A DNA stretch of 64,000 nt from Tremella fuciformis (taxonomy: Eukaryota; Basidiomycota; Tremellomycetes; Tremellales; Tremellaceae): positions 558,001-622,000 of the forward strand of contig CP136490.1 in assembly GCA_032768795.1 (NCBI GenBank), read 5' to 3'. Shown piece by piece: positions 35,180 to 47,506 of this stretch. Each line of letters begins with the position of its first letter. Position 1 is the first letter of the stretch. A program made the position numbers and the translations under genes. The notes under the pieces are model-generated. The model ran no database searches, was not told where the DNA came from, and was given only the letters and a program-made list of their open reading frames with translations.

Positions 35180-37373
35180 ATGAAGCAAGTAGACGGAAAA
35201 GAGGTCGCTCAGCACAACAGTCGGGAGAAGGTACGCTGCGAGCATGAAGGGAGGATGTAAGGCTGACAAGAGCAGGGCGTGTGGATCGTGGTACATGGTG
35301 GGCATTGTGTGGACTGACGAGAGGCCGATGCCAACCCACAGGTCATGTGTACGATGTGACAGATTTCATTGATGTAAGTCTCATTCTTCGCGGATCCAAT
35401 GTCACGGCTGACCCGCAGGAACACCCTGGTATGTACTATCTCCTGCAGACCCGCAAGTGGGCTAACGGATGCAGGAGGTGCAGAGATCATCTTGTGAGCT
35501 CGTACATGTCGCCCCTGGGTTGTATGCTGAAAGCAAGGAAATACGCAGGAACCGATGCGACAGAAGAGTACGAACCCATACATCCACCCGATGCCATCAA
35601 AGAGAATCTCGGTGCGCTCTCAGCCCAACGACTGGCCACGCTTATATCAGATCCATCGAAGCACCTCGGCCCAGTCATTCCTGACACTCTGCCAAAGCCT
35701 CAGGGGCCGGCTGCGGCTCCCGCCCCAGCAGCTGTGCAAGTTGCGCAAAAGTCAAGCAGCAGCGGAGAAGCAGAGACAGAGGAATATGTCAAGCCGCCGC
35801 TGGAGGAGATTCTCAGCCTACATGACTTTGAGGCCGTAGCAAGGAGGACCATGAGCCGGAGAGGGTGGAACTACTACTCTTCGTCAGTCCTCAGGTGCTT
35901 AAGATGGCTGGACTTATACTCTAGAGGCGCAGACGATGAGATCACCATGGTGGGCTAGGATATACATGGGTGAAGGGGGTATGCTCACCCGTCAGCGAGA
36001 GAACCATAACGCATATCATCGGTAGGTATTGGGAGGTCTTAGAGGCTATAACTCACCCTCAGGGTATGGTTCCGGCCTCGAGTCTTGCGCGATGTGGGTC
36101 GTGTGGACTATTCAAGCTCAATATTCGGCTTCAAGACGAGCATGCCTGTATACATTACAGCTACTGCTCTCGGTCGGTCCATTGTTCCCGAGTCAGTTGA
36201 CACTGAAACTCCAGGCAAGCTTGGACACCCGCAAGGAGAGGTCTGCCTGACCAAGGCTGCCGCTGAACATGATGTTATCCAAATGGTGCGCCATACGCCA
36301 CCCGCGTTCAACCCCTGATTTTGCAGATCCCGACGCTAGCCAGCTGCTCGTTTGACGAGATGGTGGACGCTGCTGCGCCAGGCCAGATCCAGTTCCTGCA
36401 GCTGTGAGCCGGCTTTACTACTCGCAGTGGGAGGCACAGCTAACAAGGCAGCTATGTCAACTCGGATCGTTCGCGGACCAAGAAGATCATCGCACATGCT
36501 GCCTCGAGAGGGGTCAAGGCTTTATTCATCACAGTCGATGCGCCTCAACTGGGCCGAAGAGAGAAGGTCTATCCTCGAACGAACAGTCTCCCGCACCATG
36601 GCTGACTGACAGGACATGAGAACCAAATTCGAGGGCAACGCGTCTTCCCAGCAAACGCAGGGCAAAGACAACTTCCGCCGCGACCAGGGCGCAGCCCGGG
36701 CGATTTCGTCCTTCATCGATCCCACTCTCAGCTGGAAAGACCTGCAGGAGCTCAAAGAAGCCGCGGGTGAGATGAAGATTGTGCTCAAAGGTGTGCAATG
36801 CTGGGAAGACGCTGTCATGGCTGCGGAGTACGGGGTGGACGGCATCGTTTTGAGCAATCATGGGTCCGTCCGATCGAGATGTCAAGGCAGGACGCAGGCT
36901 GACTGAGCAGTGGTCGACAGCTAGACTTTGCCCCATCGCCACTAGCTCTCTTGCCGTCCGTCACCTCTGCTCTTCGGAAGCACGGCTTCTTGGGCCCGCA
37001 TTCCCGCCCGTTCGAGATCTTCGTCGACGGCGGCGTGAGAAGAGCAACCGATGTGCTCAAGGCCGTGGCACTGGGAGCGACGGCAGTCGGTATCGGCCGT
37101 CCGATGATCTACGCCATGTCGACTTACGGAACCGAGGGTGTCAGCAAGGCACTCCAGATTCTCAAAGACGAGTTTGACATGAACATGAAGCTCATCGGTG
37201 CTCCGACGATGAAAGATGTGGTACCGAGTATGGTGGACACAAGCGCCTTGTACAGCGGTGTCGGAGCTGCCACGATGTACGATGCGAATTGTGAGTTCGC
37301 CCCGAGACCCAAAAGTGTGGCTAATGTTGCAGACGAGCGGATCCTGCCTGTCGGAACGAAAGCGCGGTTGTAG
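35180..37373 (+). CDS. CYB2: L-lactate dehydrogenase (cytochrome), flavocytochrome b2 type
   Basis: Oxidises L-lactate (or another L-2-hydroxy acid) to the keto acid and passes electrons to cytochrome c. The N-terminal cytochrome b5 domain is rebuilt over five introns: GVWIVVHGHVYDVTDFID, then EHPGGAEIILKYAGTDATEE, with the haem-binding HPGG split by an intron. A Pro/Ala linker leads to the FMN barrel: RRTMSRRGWNYYSSGADDE, RENHNAYHRVWFRPRVLRDV, KALFITVDAPQLGRREKD, IVLKGVQCWEDAVMA, and the catalytic SNHGGRQLD created by splicing 36859-36911. FVDGGVRRATDVLKA and IGRPMIYAMSTYG follow. No strong presequence is visible before MKQVDGKEV, so location in the mitochondrial intermembrane space is not assured. 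It sits inside the F-box-like block. Confidence 0.9.
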
Positions 37374-37657
37374 CCTTGTCGATGCGATCTATGCGATGTC
37401 TTCGTGTGTAATTAGCCGAGATGGTATGCGGCCTATGCCTGGCTGCATCCTGCGTGTTTCTGGCAGTCCTGACGACCGACGGTACTGTTTGTGCGTCACG
37501 TTTGAGTCTTCATGTGACATATGCATGCTTCTTCCTTTGCTCAATGCTGCTTGGTTGGTCACGACTGCGCCTGCCCCGTCTCGATATCTTTCCGGCTCTT
37601 GCCCCCTGCCTCACCAGCAACAGCCTCGGCGGATGCCTGTAGTCAGCCCCGCTCGCA
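37374..37657. other. Intergenic after CYB2
   Basis: 3' flank of CYB2 and of the convergent small gene. Nothing else recognised. Confidence 0.5.
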
Positions 37658-38009
37658 TCACAGGCGACCATGATCGTGATGCCTCATCGCACTCACAGCC
37701 GCGGTCTGGCGTCAGCTCTGCACCTCTCGATTTGATACGTCTGGTGAGCTCACCTTGACAGCAGACGCATCGGGACCAGCACTATCGAGACCGGGCGTAC
37801 CAGGCCCCGACGCACCTGTACCCATCAGCCCACGCTCCACATTCCTTTCCCAGCCCGCACCGGGATGCTCCTCATGCGCTGCTGTGGCCGGGAAGAGACG
37901 CACCTCCTCGCTGTTGCGCGTCGGTCAGTTGGGTCGGCTTGGACGTGGCGTCGATGCTGGACGCGCCGATGAGGGGGTCTTCGGTCTCTTTGATGGGTGA
38001 CTGGGGCAT
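37658..38009 (-). CDS. Candidate small protein (89 residues)
   Basis: Three exons (38009-37945, 37910-37754, 37705-37658) sum to exactly 270 nt. The predicted product starts MPQSPIKETEDPLIGASSID, continues EEVRLFPATAAHEEHPGAGWERNVERGL, then a Gly/Pro/Ser-rich part (GTGASGPGTPGLDSAGPD) and a basic end RHHDHGRL. Both introns have GT..AG ends and a CTGAC near the acceptor, but the first is only 34 nt. No family is recognised. It is soluble, with no signal or membrane segment. It lies between CYB2 and an F-box-like gene. It could be an artefact of frame choice. Confidence 0.42.
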
Positions 38010-38399
38010 CTTGTACGAGTCTCTAGTGATGTGGTGGTGTTGAAATGCAGGATAGGAGTGGATATGAATGGTCTTGCGACATTGGCTTGGGCTGTCCGGT
38101 GGGGACTGACGTCATGACCACGTGAGTGTGGCACTTGCATTTGTGGCGGTCCGAGCGCAAATTGGTTTCTGAGGCGAGCATGATGGTGCATGGGACGTAA
38201 AGCATGAATGCCGGATCATCAGTATGTTCTGATATACGACTGACCCCTTCCGAAGCCTCCATTATAGCACAAGAACCCCCAGAGTACTTGACCTGTGTGA
38301 GAGAGAATCGCCCTTCGTGATCCCACCGGGAAGCTAGAAAGACATGATGACCGCCCCGTAGTCCTGGGATCAGCGGCAACACGCCCCAGCGCGCTTGTA
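38010..38399. other. Intergenic, upstream of small gene
   Basis: No gene recognised. It serves as 5' flank of the candidate small gene and 3' flank of F-box-like paralogue 2. A CACGTG E-box-type hexamer lies near 38119. Confidence 0.4.
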
Positions 38400-40755
38400 T
38401 CATACCAGACTGAGGACCAGATGTTCCTGGTCCATGAACATGCCGCGGATGAGATTGTGACTCCAGGTGATATGCGCGCTCAAAGTAGTGTTCCTCATGC
38501 CGAAAGCCTCGGTCCCGCGCGCAAACAGGTGCTCGCTCGCCAAGCTAGTCCGCCCATCGCATAGATGGGAGGGCGATTGTTGGTCGATGCGGGGTAACTT
38601 GCCCAATTGGGGATGGGCGCAGGCACGGGTTCGCGTCTGAAGGCTGGATGCGCGAGCGATGGCGCCACTCCCCGCTGAGAGTCCTCCGAGTGGCCGATCC
38701 AGTCGCAGGTCTGTACGAGGATTGAAGTCTTGTAAGACGATGCCCGAGCCAAAACCTGTGCACTTTGCCTTGAACGTTGGATCTTCGTTGCAGCACTGCA
38801 AACACGCCGTGAGGTAAATGATGCGATCACCCCATGTGGCGGGAACAAAGGGCAGGAGGGAGTCATTGAAAGTGACGCGGGCTTGGGTCTCCGACCAAGG
38901 GAGATACAGTGGTCGCTCGAGTTCCTGCACGTCGCCGAGGATGCGCGCAGACCACGGGATGTTGGCGACGGGCGCTTCTTGTAGCCAACCCTCCCTCTGT
39001 GTGCGACTGAGCCCTGAGCGGACGAGGCCGGTGTACATCATCTTCCGATACGTCTCGTCCTTGACGAGCCTAGTCTTCGCGCCCAGGTCGAGAGTGGCTA
39101 GTCCTAGTGCGTGGCCGACCGGCATGCAGCCTTGCAAGGCGAAGTCTTTGCGCTCTCCGGTGGGATGTTCCGGATCGATTCTCGTCCCTTTGAGGGCAAA
39201 GGCAATCGATCCTGAGGGGTACTCGACAAGAGGTGAGGTGACAGTCGGGCATCGGAAGTTGAAGCTGTCCACAACGAGATCTGCCGAATCGTCGTCGATC
39301 AGGGGAGGGAGATGGAAGACGACCATATGCATGGCCTCGTGCTTGAGTCCCAGGACCCAGGCATTCTTGAGATCATCTTTGGTTTTGGTGTTGTAGGCCG
39401 CGTGGGTGGGACCGAAGGGCTCGCCGCAGATGCTGAAGACATCCAGACAGGGACAATACCCATAATCGTCAATACCGAAGTTCCAGTCTCCCGGATCGTC
39501 TTCAAGATCGCGTTGTTGCATGGTCGAGCACATGACCCATCCGGAGGTCAGAAAGGCCATGTCAAATATCCTGCTGGTGTTCTCCCCTGTCTGTATGCGC
39601 TTACAGATGAGCGCTTCTCATGATGGTCTTTCCTGTTGACTCACACCCAAGCAAGTACCGGAAGTCCAATCCCATACGCCTGCTACTGACCGATTCTGGG
39701 AGACCTGTATCGCAATTCCGACTCGTCCCCCAGATGTAGTGCACACTTTGACATTTTGGAGACGGTCAGAAGGGTGGCCGACGGGAGAGATGAGCTCGAG
39801 GAAGGGCAAGGGGAAGTTTGGATGCTTGCTTTCGCCTCCCAGAAACGCTTTGCAGTCGTGTGCGAGGAATTGGGCTCCTGGAGGGGGTCGCATCGAATAG
39901 ACATATAGTCGGTGAACGTGGACCTTGCGCTTTAGAGACGGATGGTCTTTTTCACCCCTTGATTTTCAGTAAGTGCTTTAAAAGCGTGATCAGAACTCAC
40001 TCGTCCCGAATGACCATTATGGCGTTGTCTCTAGGACAGAAAGCTATCGCCACGAACGGATCGGGCACGGGGGACAATGCCGACCATTCAGTCAGACCGT
40101 ACTGCTGGGAGCCGACGGGGTCAAACACTTGCTCCGAGGTCGCACGCATCGAGTCGGGGAGTTTCCAGACAGACCATCCATCGTATCCGCCGCGGATGAG
40201 CGGATCGACTGCTGGGCCCAACTTCGGCTTCATAGTCACCGCCATCAAGACGTATCCGTCTTGCACGTCTATTACCGTCCCACCATGGATGTGAAAGCAT
40301 CGGGTCTCTCTCGGGATCAGTGTCGACAGATGCCCTTCGCGGTCTATGATCGAACTCAGAAGCCGGCGGGCTGTCGATTTTCCAGAAGGTGAGGAGAAGA
40401 GGGGCACTTGGAGGTCTGGAAGACGGTGGTAGGCTCGGCGTAGGACAAGCTGGATGAGCGCCGAATCGCAGATGACATGATTGGCCTGTTTGCACAACTT
40501 GGCCATCAGCGCCGCCCAAAATCTTTGACGAACGCACAGGCTGCTACTGACCAGGGCAACACACGGAATGCTGGCGAGTGGCAACTCGAGGAGTACTTGT
40601 TCAAGCAAGCCTCCAAAAGCCGAATTGGTGAACAGGTCGGACGGGCGACGATGATCCGGTGCGGGGCATGGGTCCCCCTTGCTGCTGCATGGTTGGGGAG
40701 GCTGCTGCGCCTTCTGAACGTTGCCTTTTGACTTGTTCTTCTTCTTGTTGGCCAT
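38400..40755 (-). CDS. F-box-like protein, paralogue 2 of a local family
   Basis: Starts MANKKKNKSKGNVQKAQQPP, the same Lys/Gln-rich head as paralogue 1. The F-box-like region is FGGLLEQVLLELPLASIPCVALVS, and ANHVICDSALIQLVLRRAYHRLP follows. Family blocks recur: HIHGGTVIDVQDGYVL, DGWSVWKLPDSM, VAIAFCPRDNAIMVI, WDWTSGTCLGV and LTSGWVMCSTM. A long terminal exon carries DDYGYCPCLDVFSI (compare NDFGFCPCIEVYDL in paralogue 1) and ends FMDQEHLVLSLV. Three exons. The shared head and cysteine-rich block make paralogues 1 and 2 the closest pair although they are in opposite orientation and 3.5 kb apart. Function unknown; ubiquitin-ligase adaptor by analogy only. Confidence 0.75.
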
Positions 40756-41069
40756 GGTGTAAGTGGTCGAGAATGATGACGAGATGACCCAGAGATAGGG
40801 GGTTTACATGGATGAGGCGTGTGTGTGTGTGTACAGTACATACGTGTGTCAAATCCGACGGACCGGCGATCAGTGCGCTGGTCAATGCGTCAAGCCAGAT
40901 TTGGTGAAGGGACGGTTAAGAAGATCGCGATATTCTCATGCATGTCCTGGCAGACTTATGTATCTGGTCTACGTTATGTGCTAGAGGCGGCCATTCCGGG
41001 AAGAATGGACTCCTGCGATCCCGCACATAATGTCAGAAGGTCAATACATTTGCCCCGTCGGTCTGGGCA
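40756..41069. other. Intergenic between F-box-like paralogues 2 and 3
   Basis: Promoter of paralogue 2. It includes a short GTGTGTGTGTGT microsatellite at about 40820-40832. No gene seen. Confidence 0.5.
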
Positions 41070-43418
41070 TCAGCCACCAGCCGACCTTGCGGCACGAACG
41101 TCGCTGACCGTGCTCACGATGATCCTCTCCCCATCGAAGTGGATATCCAAGATGGGCTGGACACCGTCATACACGAGCGTCGCGTAGCGCAAAACGTGCG
41201 GCAATGCACACGATTCTTGCCTGAAGGGCCACCCGAGCGGAGCTGGAGTGTCGATCACCCAGACAGTCTTGCTGGAGCTGTCGTCCGATATTCTGACTGG
41301 ACTGTGGAGATCGCAGCTGTTGAGAACGGCGCCACCCCAAGTCGAATATTTATACCAGCATCGTTTGCGTAAAGCGCCCATTGGCTTGTCCAAAAACTGA
41401 TGGGCAACGGTGGCGAGCGGACGGTAGTCCCGCAGTCCGACTGGTGTCTCCCGTCTGACGGACTTCGGAGGCAGGCTGCGAAGTGCACTGTCTATTTCAT
41501 CATCGGGATCGCACGCAGCTCGACAGCCGTAGGAAGTTGCGCAATGGAATGTCGCGGCATTCTCGAAGGTGCAGTGTTCTCGTAAAACAGACCATGGGAT
41601 CATGATGGGCTCATTTTGCCGTCCGGTGCAAAGAGGGCACTTGCACCTCCAGTCATGCAAGGGTTTGTCGACACCACCATGATCCTCTGCCGATTCAAGA
41701 CTGCTGGACGACGCCATGTCATCGTCCAGATCATAGCTCGTGTTGACGCCCTCATGCCGGCTCTTAGGAGGCGCCGTCGGATCGACGCCCATGCGCACGG
41801 CTTTGAGAGCGAAGTTGCGGAAAGCTCCGCAGAGTCCTGCGGCAAGAACGGCTCGAATGCCAATGGCCCCGTGAATCGCACCGCGACTACCGGCTTCGTC
41901 GTTGTACACGCCCTCGATGCTGAAGGATAAGACGCCTGGGCTGATTCGGGTCAAGCTGCTCGATACTGGACATGCGATCTCGAACGAGCGGGGTTGAAGG
42001 TCATCAACCCTGAATGATCTCATGGTCGTCGCAGACTGGGATATGGGAGGCAGATAAAGATTGCACAAACGCGGGGTTGGCGCCAGCTGCTCGAGGTTCC
42101 AGGAGCAGAGGGGCGTACCAGGTTCGGCGCCCCAGGCGATACTCAGAGGAGCGCACACTGGAGGAAAAGCGCACAGCTCCGGATCTAGCGCAAAGAGGTC
42201 GAAACCAAGAAGCGTCTCGGGGATCTGCCCTTGATGGCTGAAATCGAACCCTTCGAATCTCCTCATGGATGGTCGTACTGAGCGGCGGGTGGCACATATC
42301 AGCCAGTCGGGAGTAAGGAACCGCGCGCTGAAGACGTTGGTGCAGGGGCTCCAGGGTTCTAAACGCTATGCTCTGTCAGCCAGTGGACTATGTTGGAAGC
42401 GGTCAGAGGTACGTGGAAGCAGAGACCCTGCTTCCAATCCCACATGGTGACACACGCCAGTCCGAATCCACGCGAGTTGTCTTCCTTGACAACGAGTCTC
42501 CCCCCTGGAATGACTTGCATTTCGAGGACCTCCGAGATGAGCGGATCATCGAATGAGTATGGAGTGAGGAATTCGATGAACGGCAGAGCTGAATCTCTGT
42601 GCACTTCAGAGGGTTCTCGATCTTTGTTAGAATGACGCATAGTGTAGAAGTAGAAGCGATTGACAAAGACCCGATGCTGAAGTCGCTCCGAAAAGACGGG
42701 TCCGCTGTCATGGGTCAGCGCAGCAGTGAACAGCTCTATCGCCCACTCACAAGCGTCTGGCGACTGCTACCACATTATCCTGAGGACAGAACGTGACATG
42801 GTGTATCCGTCCGCCTTCCCGGCTCAAGCGACCCTTCCACTCCCGGGAGGCAGATCGCCCTAACCCCCATGTCGCCGGTCTACTGCCGACATGTGCGTCC
42901 TGGTCGGAGTTTAAATCCTTGACGGTCCACCCGTCGACATGATAGTGAGGCGGAAGTCCGTCCGCGGGGTCTCGCACTGGCTCGCGGTTGAAGTGCTCCA
43001 GAAACAAGAGATGCCCATCCTGCAGCTCCGTCAATTGCGAATCAGGGAGATGCAGGCACCTGATCTCCTTTGGCGTCCACGTCGCAAGCCGTCGTTCTCG
43101 TTCCAGGACGCGATTTAGCAAAACGCCGGGGGCTGCCGTGCTCGCAAGACCTTCACCGCGGTTCGGGTTCGATGGCAACAGCTGATGCAACACGGTACGG
43201 ATCGCCAGCTGTATGAGGGACGAGTCGGCTATGACTGCATTGACATGCTTGGAGATCTGTTATCTTAGTATGGGAATCGTGCAACGGACGGACGATCTTA
43301 CTGTGCAGGCCCGCAGCACGTCGCAGAGCGAGAGTTCAAGGAGTATGTTTTCGAGCAAACCAGCGAAGCTGCTCGAGGTGAATACGAGAGTCGCAGCCGA
43401 TACTGTGTGAACATTCAT
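41070..43418 (-). CDS. F-box-like protein, paralogue 3 of a local family
   Basis: Starts MNVHTVSAATLVFTSSSFAG with no Lys-rich head. The F-box-like core LLENILLELSLCDVLRACT is joined across an intron ending CTAAGATAACAG to ISKHVNAVIADSSLIQLAIR. Family blocks are EIRCLHLPDSQLTELQDGHLL, VDGWTVKDL, GGRIHHVTFCPQDNVVAVARR, then ALPFIEFLTPYS, MQVIPGGRLVVKED and MWDWKQGLCF. A long last exon has LCNLYLPPISQS, SYGCRAA and HFDGERIIVSTV. It ends SAGG at 41070. It is closest to paralogue 4, its head-to-tail neighbour, consistent with tandem duplication. Role unknown. Confidence 0.74.
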
Positions 43419-43910
43419 GACTGGCGATACCTACGGGATAGATGGAACAATGATGAGAGAGATACACAGCCTTGAGTATGATGCATGGAGCATGATGCTG
43501 GTGCTGGACAGAGTGTCCGAGCGTGGTCGTTTTCTTTTTGTTCACCCTTTTGGGCACAAAGCGTAAGGTTACAGTGCATTGCTCCGATCAGTGCCTTCGC
43601 GTGACAGACACGTGAGAGCGCTGAAGGAAGAAGAAGCTCAATTACAACAATGGGGAGATAGAAGCAGTGAACAGATGACCAAGAGCGTCACAAGATATCT
43701 TGGTCGGGAAAGAGCAAATGCAAAGAGTTACGAAGACTTCGAACCGAGTCTACGCGCGCGCGCGAGAAGCAATGACATGTCGAGCCGGTTGCGCGGCGGG
43801 TCCAGCGTCGGATGAGAGCAGTGCAAGAAAGGCACAAATAGACGTGCATGACCTGACCCGATCCGGCCCCAGCTGGAGCCACAGAGTCCTCGAGACAAGC
43901 GTTCAGAACC
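43419..43910. other. Intergenic between F-box-like paralogues 3 and 4
   Basis: 492 bp holding the promoter of paralogue 3. A CGCGCGCGCG run lies near 43755-43764. No gene recognised. Confidence 0.5.
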
Positions 43911-46367
43911 TCATGATATTCGCCCCGTTGCGCTGATGATGAGCGAGAAGTCATCTGATGCGAGAGATGACCATACCGTCGTGAGAATGATCCTATCGCC
44001 ATCAAAGTGGACATTCTCGAGTGGCCGAGCAACATCAATCGAAACTTTCGTCCATCGAGACAGGTAAGGGACATCAACTTGCACACATTTTTGCGCGAAC
44101 AGACCGGGTGCAACAACCACGCGCGAATCGGAGACCGTACGCGTGCTCTTTTCCCCGCTCAAATGGGGAAGTTTGAAGGGTTTCGGCAGCGGGCATCGTC
44201 TGGTAACCGTTTCGACAGGCTCAGGCCCGAAGCACTTGGAATATAATGCTGCTAAAGGTTTTCGCAGCAGTCGTGTGGCGGGCAGGGCGAGATGACTATA
44301 GTCGTTGATGGACATAAAGCTTAGTTCTTCCCGTGAACTGCTCGAGCTAAGATCGACCGAAACAGACAAGACTCGGCTCCCGTGAGAGGACGGTACGTCC
44401 GAGTTGGGATCACAGGAGAGATCGCAATACTTGCAGAGAATGGACCACGGTATCATGACCGGCTCGTCGTTGGGTTCATCATCCGATGAAGGGCCATTCC
44501 AATAATTGTCAAGCTCGCTATTGTGGATGTTCGAGCGCGTGCCACTGGTCGGCCAGTCCCGGTGGTTGTGCCCGAGGTGGCCATCGGCTGTATGCATGAA
44601 GGCCTCGAAGTCTTCGGACGAGGTACCGAGTCCTTGATCCAAGCCCGACGTTGATGTCTCAACGTCTCCTCGATGTTTCGAAGAAGTACTGGTCGACCCG
44701 TCATCCCCGTCTCCAGAAGATGACCAATCGCCGTGCGTCGATTCGTCGAGCGCAAAGTTCCGCATCGCGCCACAAAGTGCTGCTGCGAGTATGACTCGCA
44801 CCGGTATGACCCCCTGCATGACCTGCAGCTCCTCGAGATGAGGCCCCAGACTGTATCTCCCTGTCATACTGAAGGTGAAGACCTCGGGCATGTGTCTTCT
44901 GAGGCGAGTGGTCACAGGACAAGCTACGTTGAACACCCTGGGTCGGAAATCGTCGTCGAAAGCCCAATCCTCGTATGACGGGTGTTGGCGTATGGGCGGT
45001 AAGTACAAGATGCACAGCCGTCGGGCGGGCTTGACACTCCATATACTCCAAGAGCAGGGTTTCGAGAACAGGTCATTCCCATGGCCGATGCCGAACGGTC
45101 CGGAATACATGTGTGGCTCGCGATCGAGGGCGAAAACGTCAAAGCCCAGGAGTCCGCCGTACTCCCCTTCTTCGAATCCAAAATCGTAATACCTTTGTTC
45201 CTCCCAGTGAATGTCGACAGTACGGAATGTTGCGCACACCACCCAGTCGGGAGTGAGGAAGCGGACGCTGAAGATCGTCTGACACGGATCCCAGGGGCAC
45301 ATACGCTACATCAAGATGAGCGCAAAACGCTTAGTGGGCACAGCTCACGCACGCCGAGGCAGATACCGTTCTTCCAGTCCCATGCCGTGCAGTGCGCCAA
45401 CCCGAGTTCCCGGTCGCCGTCAATGTCGATCTTGACCAACATTCTGCCTCCGGGTATGACCTGCATGGAGATGACCCGTTGTTGGCGCGGCACATCGTGC
45501 ACGTCTTCCGTGAGCAGCTCGATGTATGGCAGTTCCGCCTCTTCGTGTGCCTCGATGGTTCCTTGAGCTGACGGACCGGATCTCATGGTGTAGAAGAAGA
45601 AGCGATTCACAAAGACCTCGGCGTTGAGTCGATCGGAATGCACTGGTCCGCTATTCACCCCTCAGTTTCGTTGCAAGCAGAAGGGGGACTCACAATCGCC
45701 GAGCAACTGCAACTACATTATCCTGTGGACAGAACGCCAAGGCTTGTACGCGGCCTCCTTCTCCGCCCAGAATGCCCGTCCATTTGGAGAGGCCTTGATG
45801 CTTCCTCCCTCGCGAAGCAGCTTCAGTCTGCGCGAAGGTTTCATCCTCCGAGAGCTTCCAGACCGTCCAACCGACTGTCTCATAGTCGGTAGGTCCCTCG
45901 ATAGCGCCGACAAAGGTGCGCTCGCGGCTCGCGTGCTCCTCAAACAAGATGTACCCGTCTCGCACATCGATCACGCGGGAATGAGGCAGATGCAAGCAGC
46001 GAATCTCTTTTGGCGTCCACGTCGACAACCTATGCTCTCGCTCCAAAAGCCTGCGAAGTGCCGCGCCATACGACGCGCTTCCGTGATTGCCGACCGAATG
46101 TGTTTCGGAGAGGGAAAGCTGATGTAGGATGACCCTCAGTGCCAGCTGGATATGCGCAGAGTCGGCCATCACTCGATTGATATGCTTTGAGATCTCCAGA
46201 ATCAGCAGGTCTTCACCTGGATCCGAAGTGAGTGAGCTCACTAGGGAAGCCCGCAGTACGTCTTTGAGCGGCAGATCCAAAAGAATCTTCTCGAGCAGTG
46301 GCGAAAAGCTGTCCGAGGTGAACACCCGCGTTGCGGGGGACAGATGCCTCTCAACATCGGGCAGCAT
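43911..46367 (-). CDS. F-box-like protein, paralogue 4 of a local family
   Basis: The first ATG is at 46367 (MLPDVERHLSPATRVFTSDS). The F-box-like core LLEKILLDLPLKDVLRASL is followed by a 51-nt in-frame segment with GTGAGC...CTGATTCTGGAG ends, best read as an intron because removing it gives ASLISKHINRVMADSAHIQL, aligned with paralogue 3. Next come EIRCLHLPHSRVIDVRDGYIL, GWTVWKLSED, ALAFCPQDNVVAVARR, VFVNRFFFYTMRS, MQVIPGGRMLVKID, WDWKNGICLGV and LTPDWVVCATF. A last exon includes an acidic Ser-rich insert (about 44640-44720) and ends with HFDGDRIILTTV. Predicted soluble. Function unknown. Confidence 0.76.
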
Positions 46368-47506
46368 GGCGCTCACGACTCGTCACCAGGCTCGATGGAG
46401 CCGAGTGAGGTGAGAGGTATGCAATGTAGGTGATGATCAAAATAGTAAACGGACTTTTCTCGAATATGAAGCCCGTCGGTGTTTCATGTGAGAGGTCCGA
46501 GCTGACTTCCTATTGTTCGCGCTTCAAGGCATAAATTCGTCCTGATCCATCACTTCGCCTCTCAGTACAGGTCTGAGAAGACGTGCTTCAACACTACATT
46601 GGTTGAGACAGTCACCTTTGTGCCCTGCTCAGTTGACATGTGCTCGCCAAACGAGGAACGTCGATTCGCATCACCCAGCCTCGGCCGCTTCTCATGAAGA
46701 GGCTCGAGACGATCGATCCCTCACACATCATCTCGAATGTCGGATTTGAAGGACTAAGCCTCGGTTCAAGGTTTTGACCACGGACCACCAACCTCGGCCG
46801 ATGGAGCTCTGCTCCGAAGACCGTCACTCGAAGTCCTGGCATCCTTCACTGACAGTCATCACCGCCAGCCCCTCATGCTGACACCGTGCCGCGAGCAGAG
46901 AGTCCGCGGTTGCAGCTGACCTGTCCAGCTTGAACAACCGGGAAGATAAGACACTCCCCGACATTCAGGGTCGCCGCCGCAGCCACGCGTTTATCTCACA
47001 AAATAGTGACTGAGAAGTCGAATGGCGCATTCGACTCGATGAGATCGAGCTAGCGGGAGGGGTAACGCAGCTACACGGAGACGCGGTAGCGTTCTCAACA
47101 TAAGCAGTAACGTGTGCTGACCCACTGACCCTTCCCTCTTCAATGCGTGCGCGGCAAACCTGGACCCCCGACGGCCATGATCGCCAGCTTCCTACGCTAA
47201 GGCGACGACTCGTTCGAGCTCAGGAAAGGTCGTCTTGGCCCTGCCTTCCACCTTCCATAGGTACAGACGAGCTGCTCTGACCTTCTCACTGCGTGCCAGC
47301 GAAGCAACCAAGACAGGCCCAAAATATAATTAATGCCCGTCGGTCCCGAGTTTATGCCCGCGCAAGATAACGGAAACAACTTGATCGCCGAAGCTGTGGT
47401 CGGCTGCCGAGGGCAGCTCCAGAAATACAAGTATCAACGCCGAGGACCACCAGACTCACAGCAGCAGCACTGGCAGCGCAGACAACACCCGGCAGACACT
47501 TCAAAC
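46368..47506. other. Long intergenic region before the epimerase gene
   Basis: About 1.1 kb without a supported gene. An A/T-rich stretch AAAATATAATTAAT at 47319-47332, about 175 bp before the epimerase ATG, is the most promoter-like signal. The plus frame is open from 47333 but reads as unlikely Gln-rich leader sequence before the Rossmann start. Confidence 0.45.

Noticed and set aside
47333..47506. N-terminal extension of the epimerase-like protein
   Set aside because: The upstream ATG is in frame, but the added 58 residues are Gln/Arg-rich and the Rossmann fold begins exactly at the next ATG, 47507.
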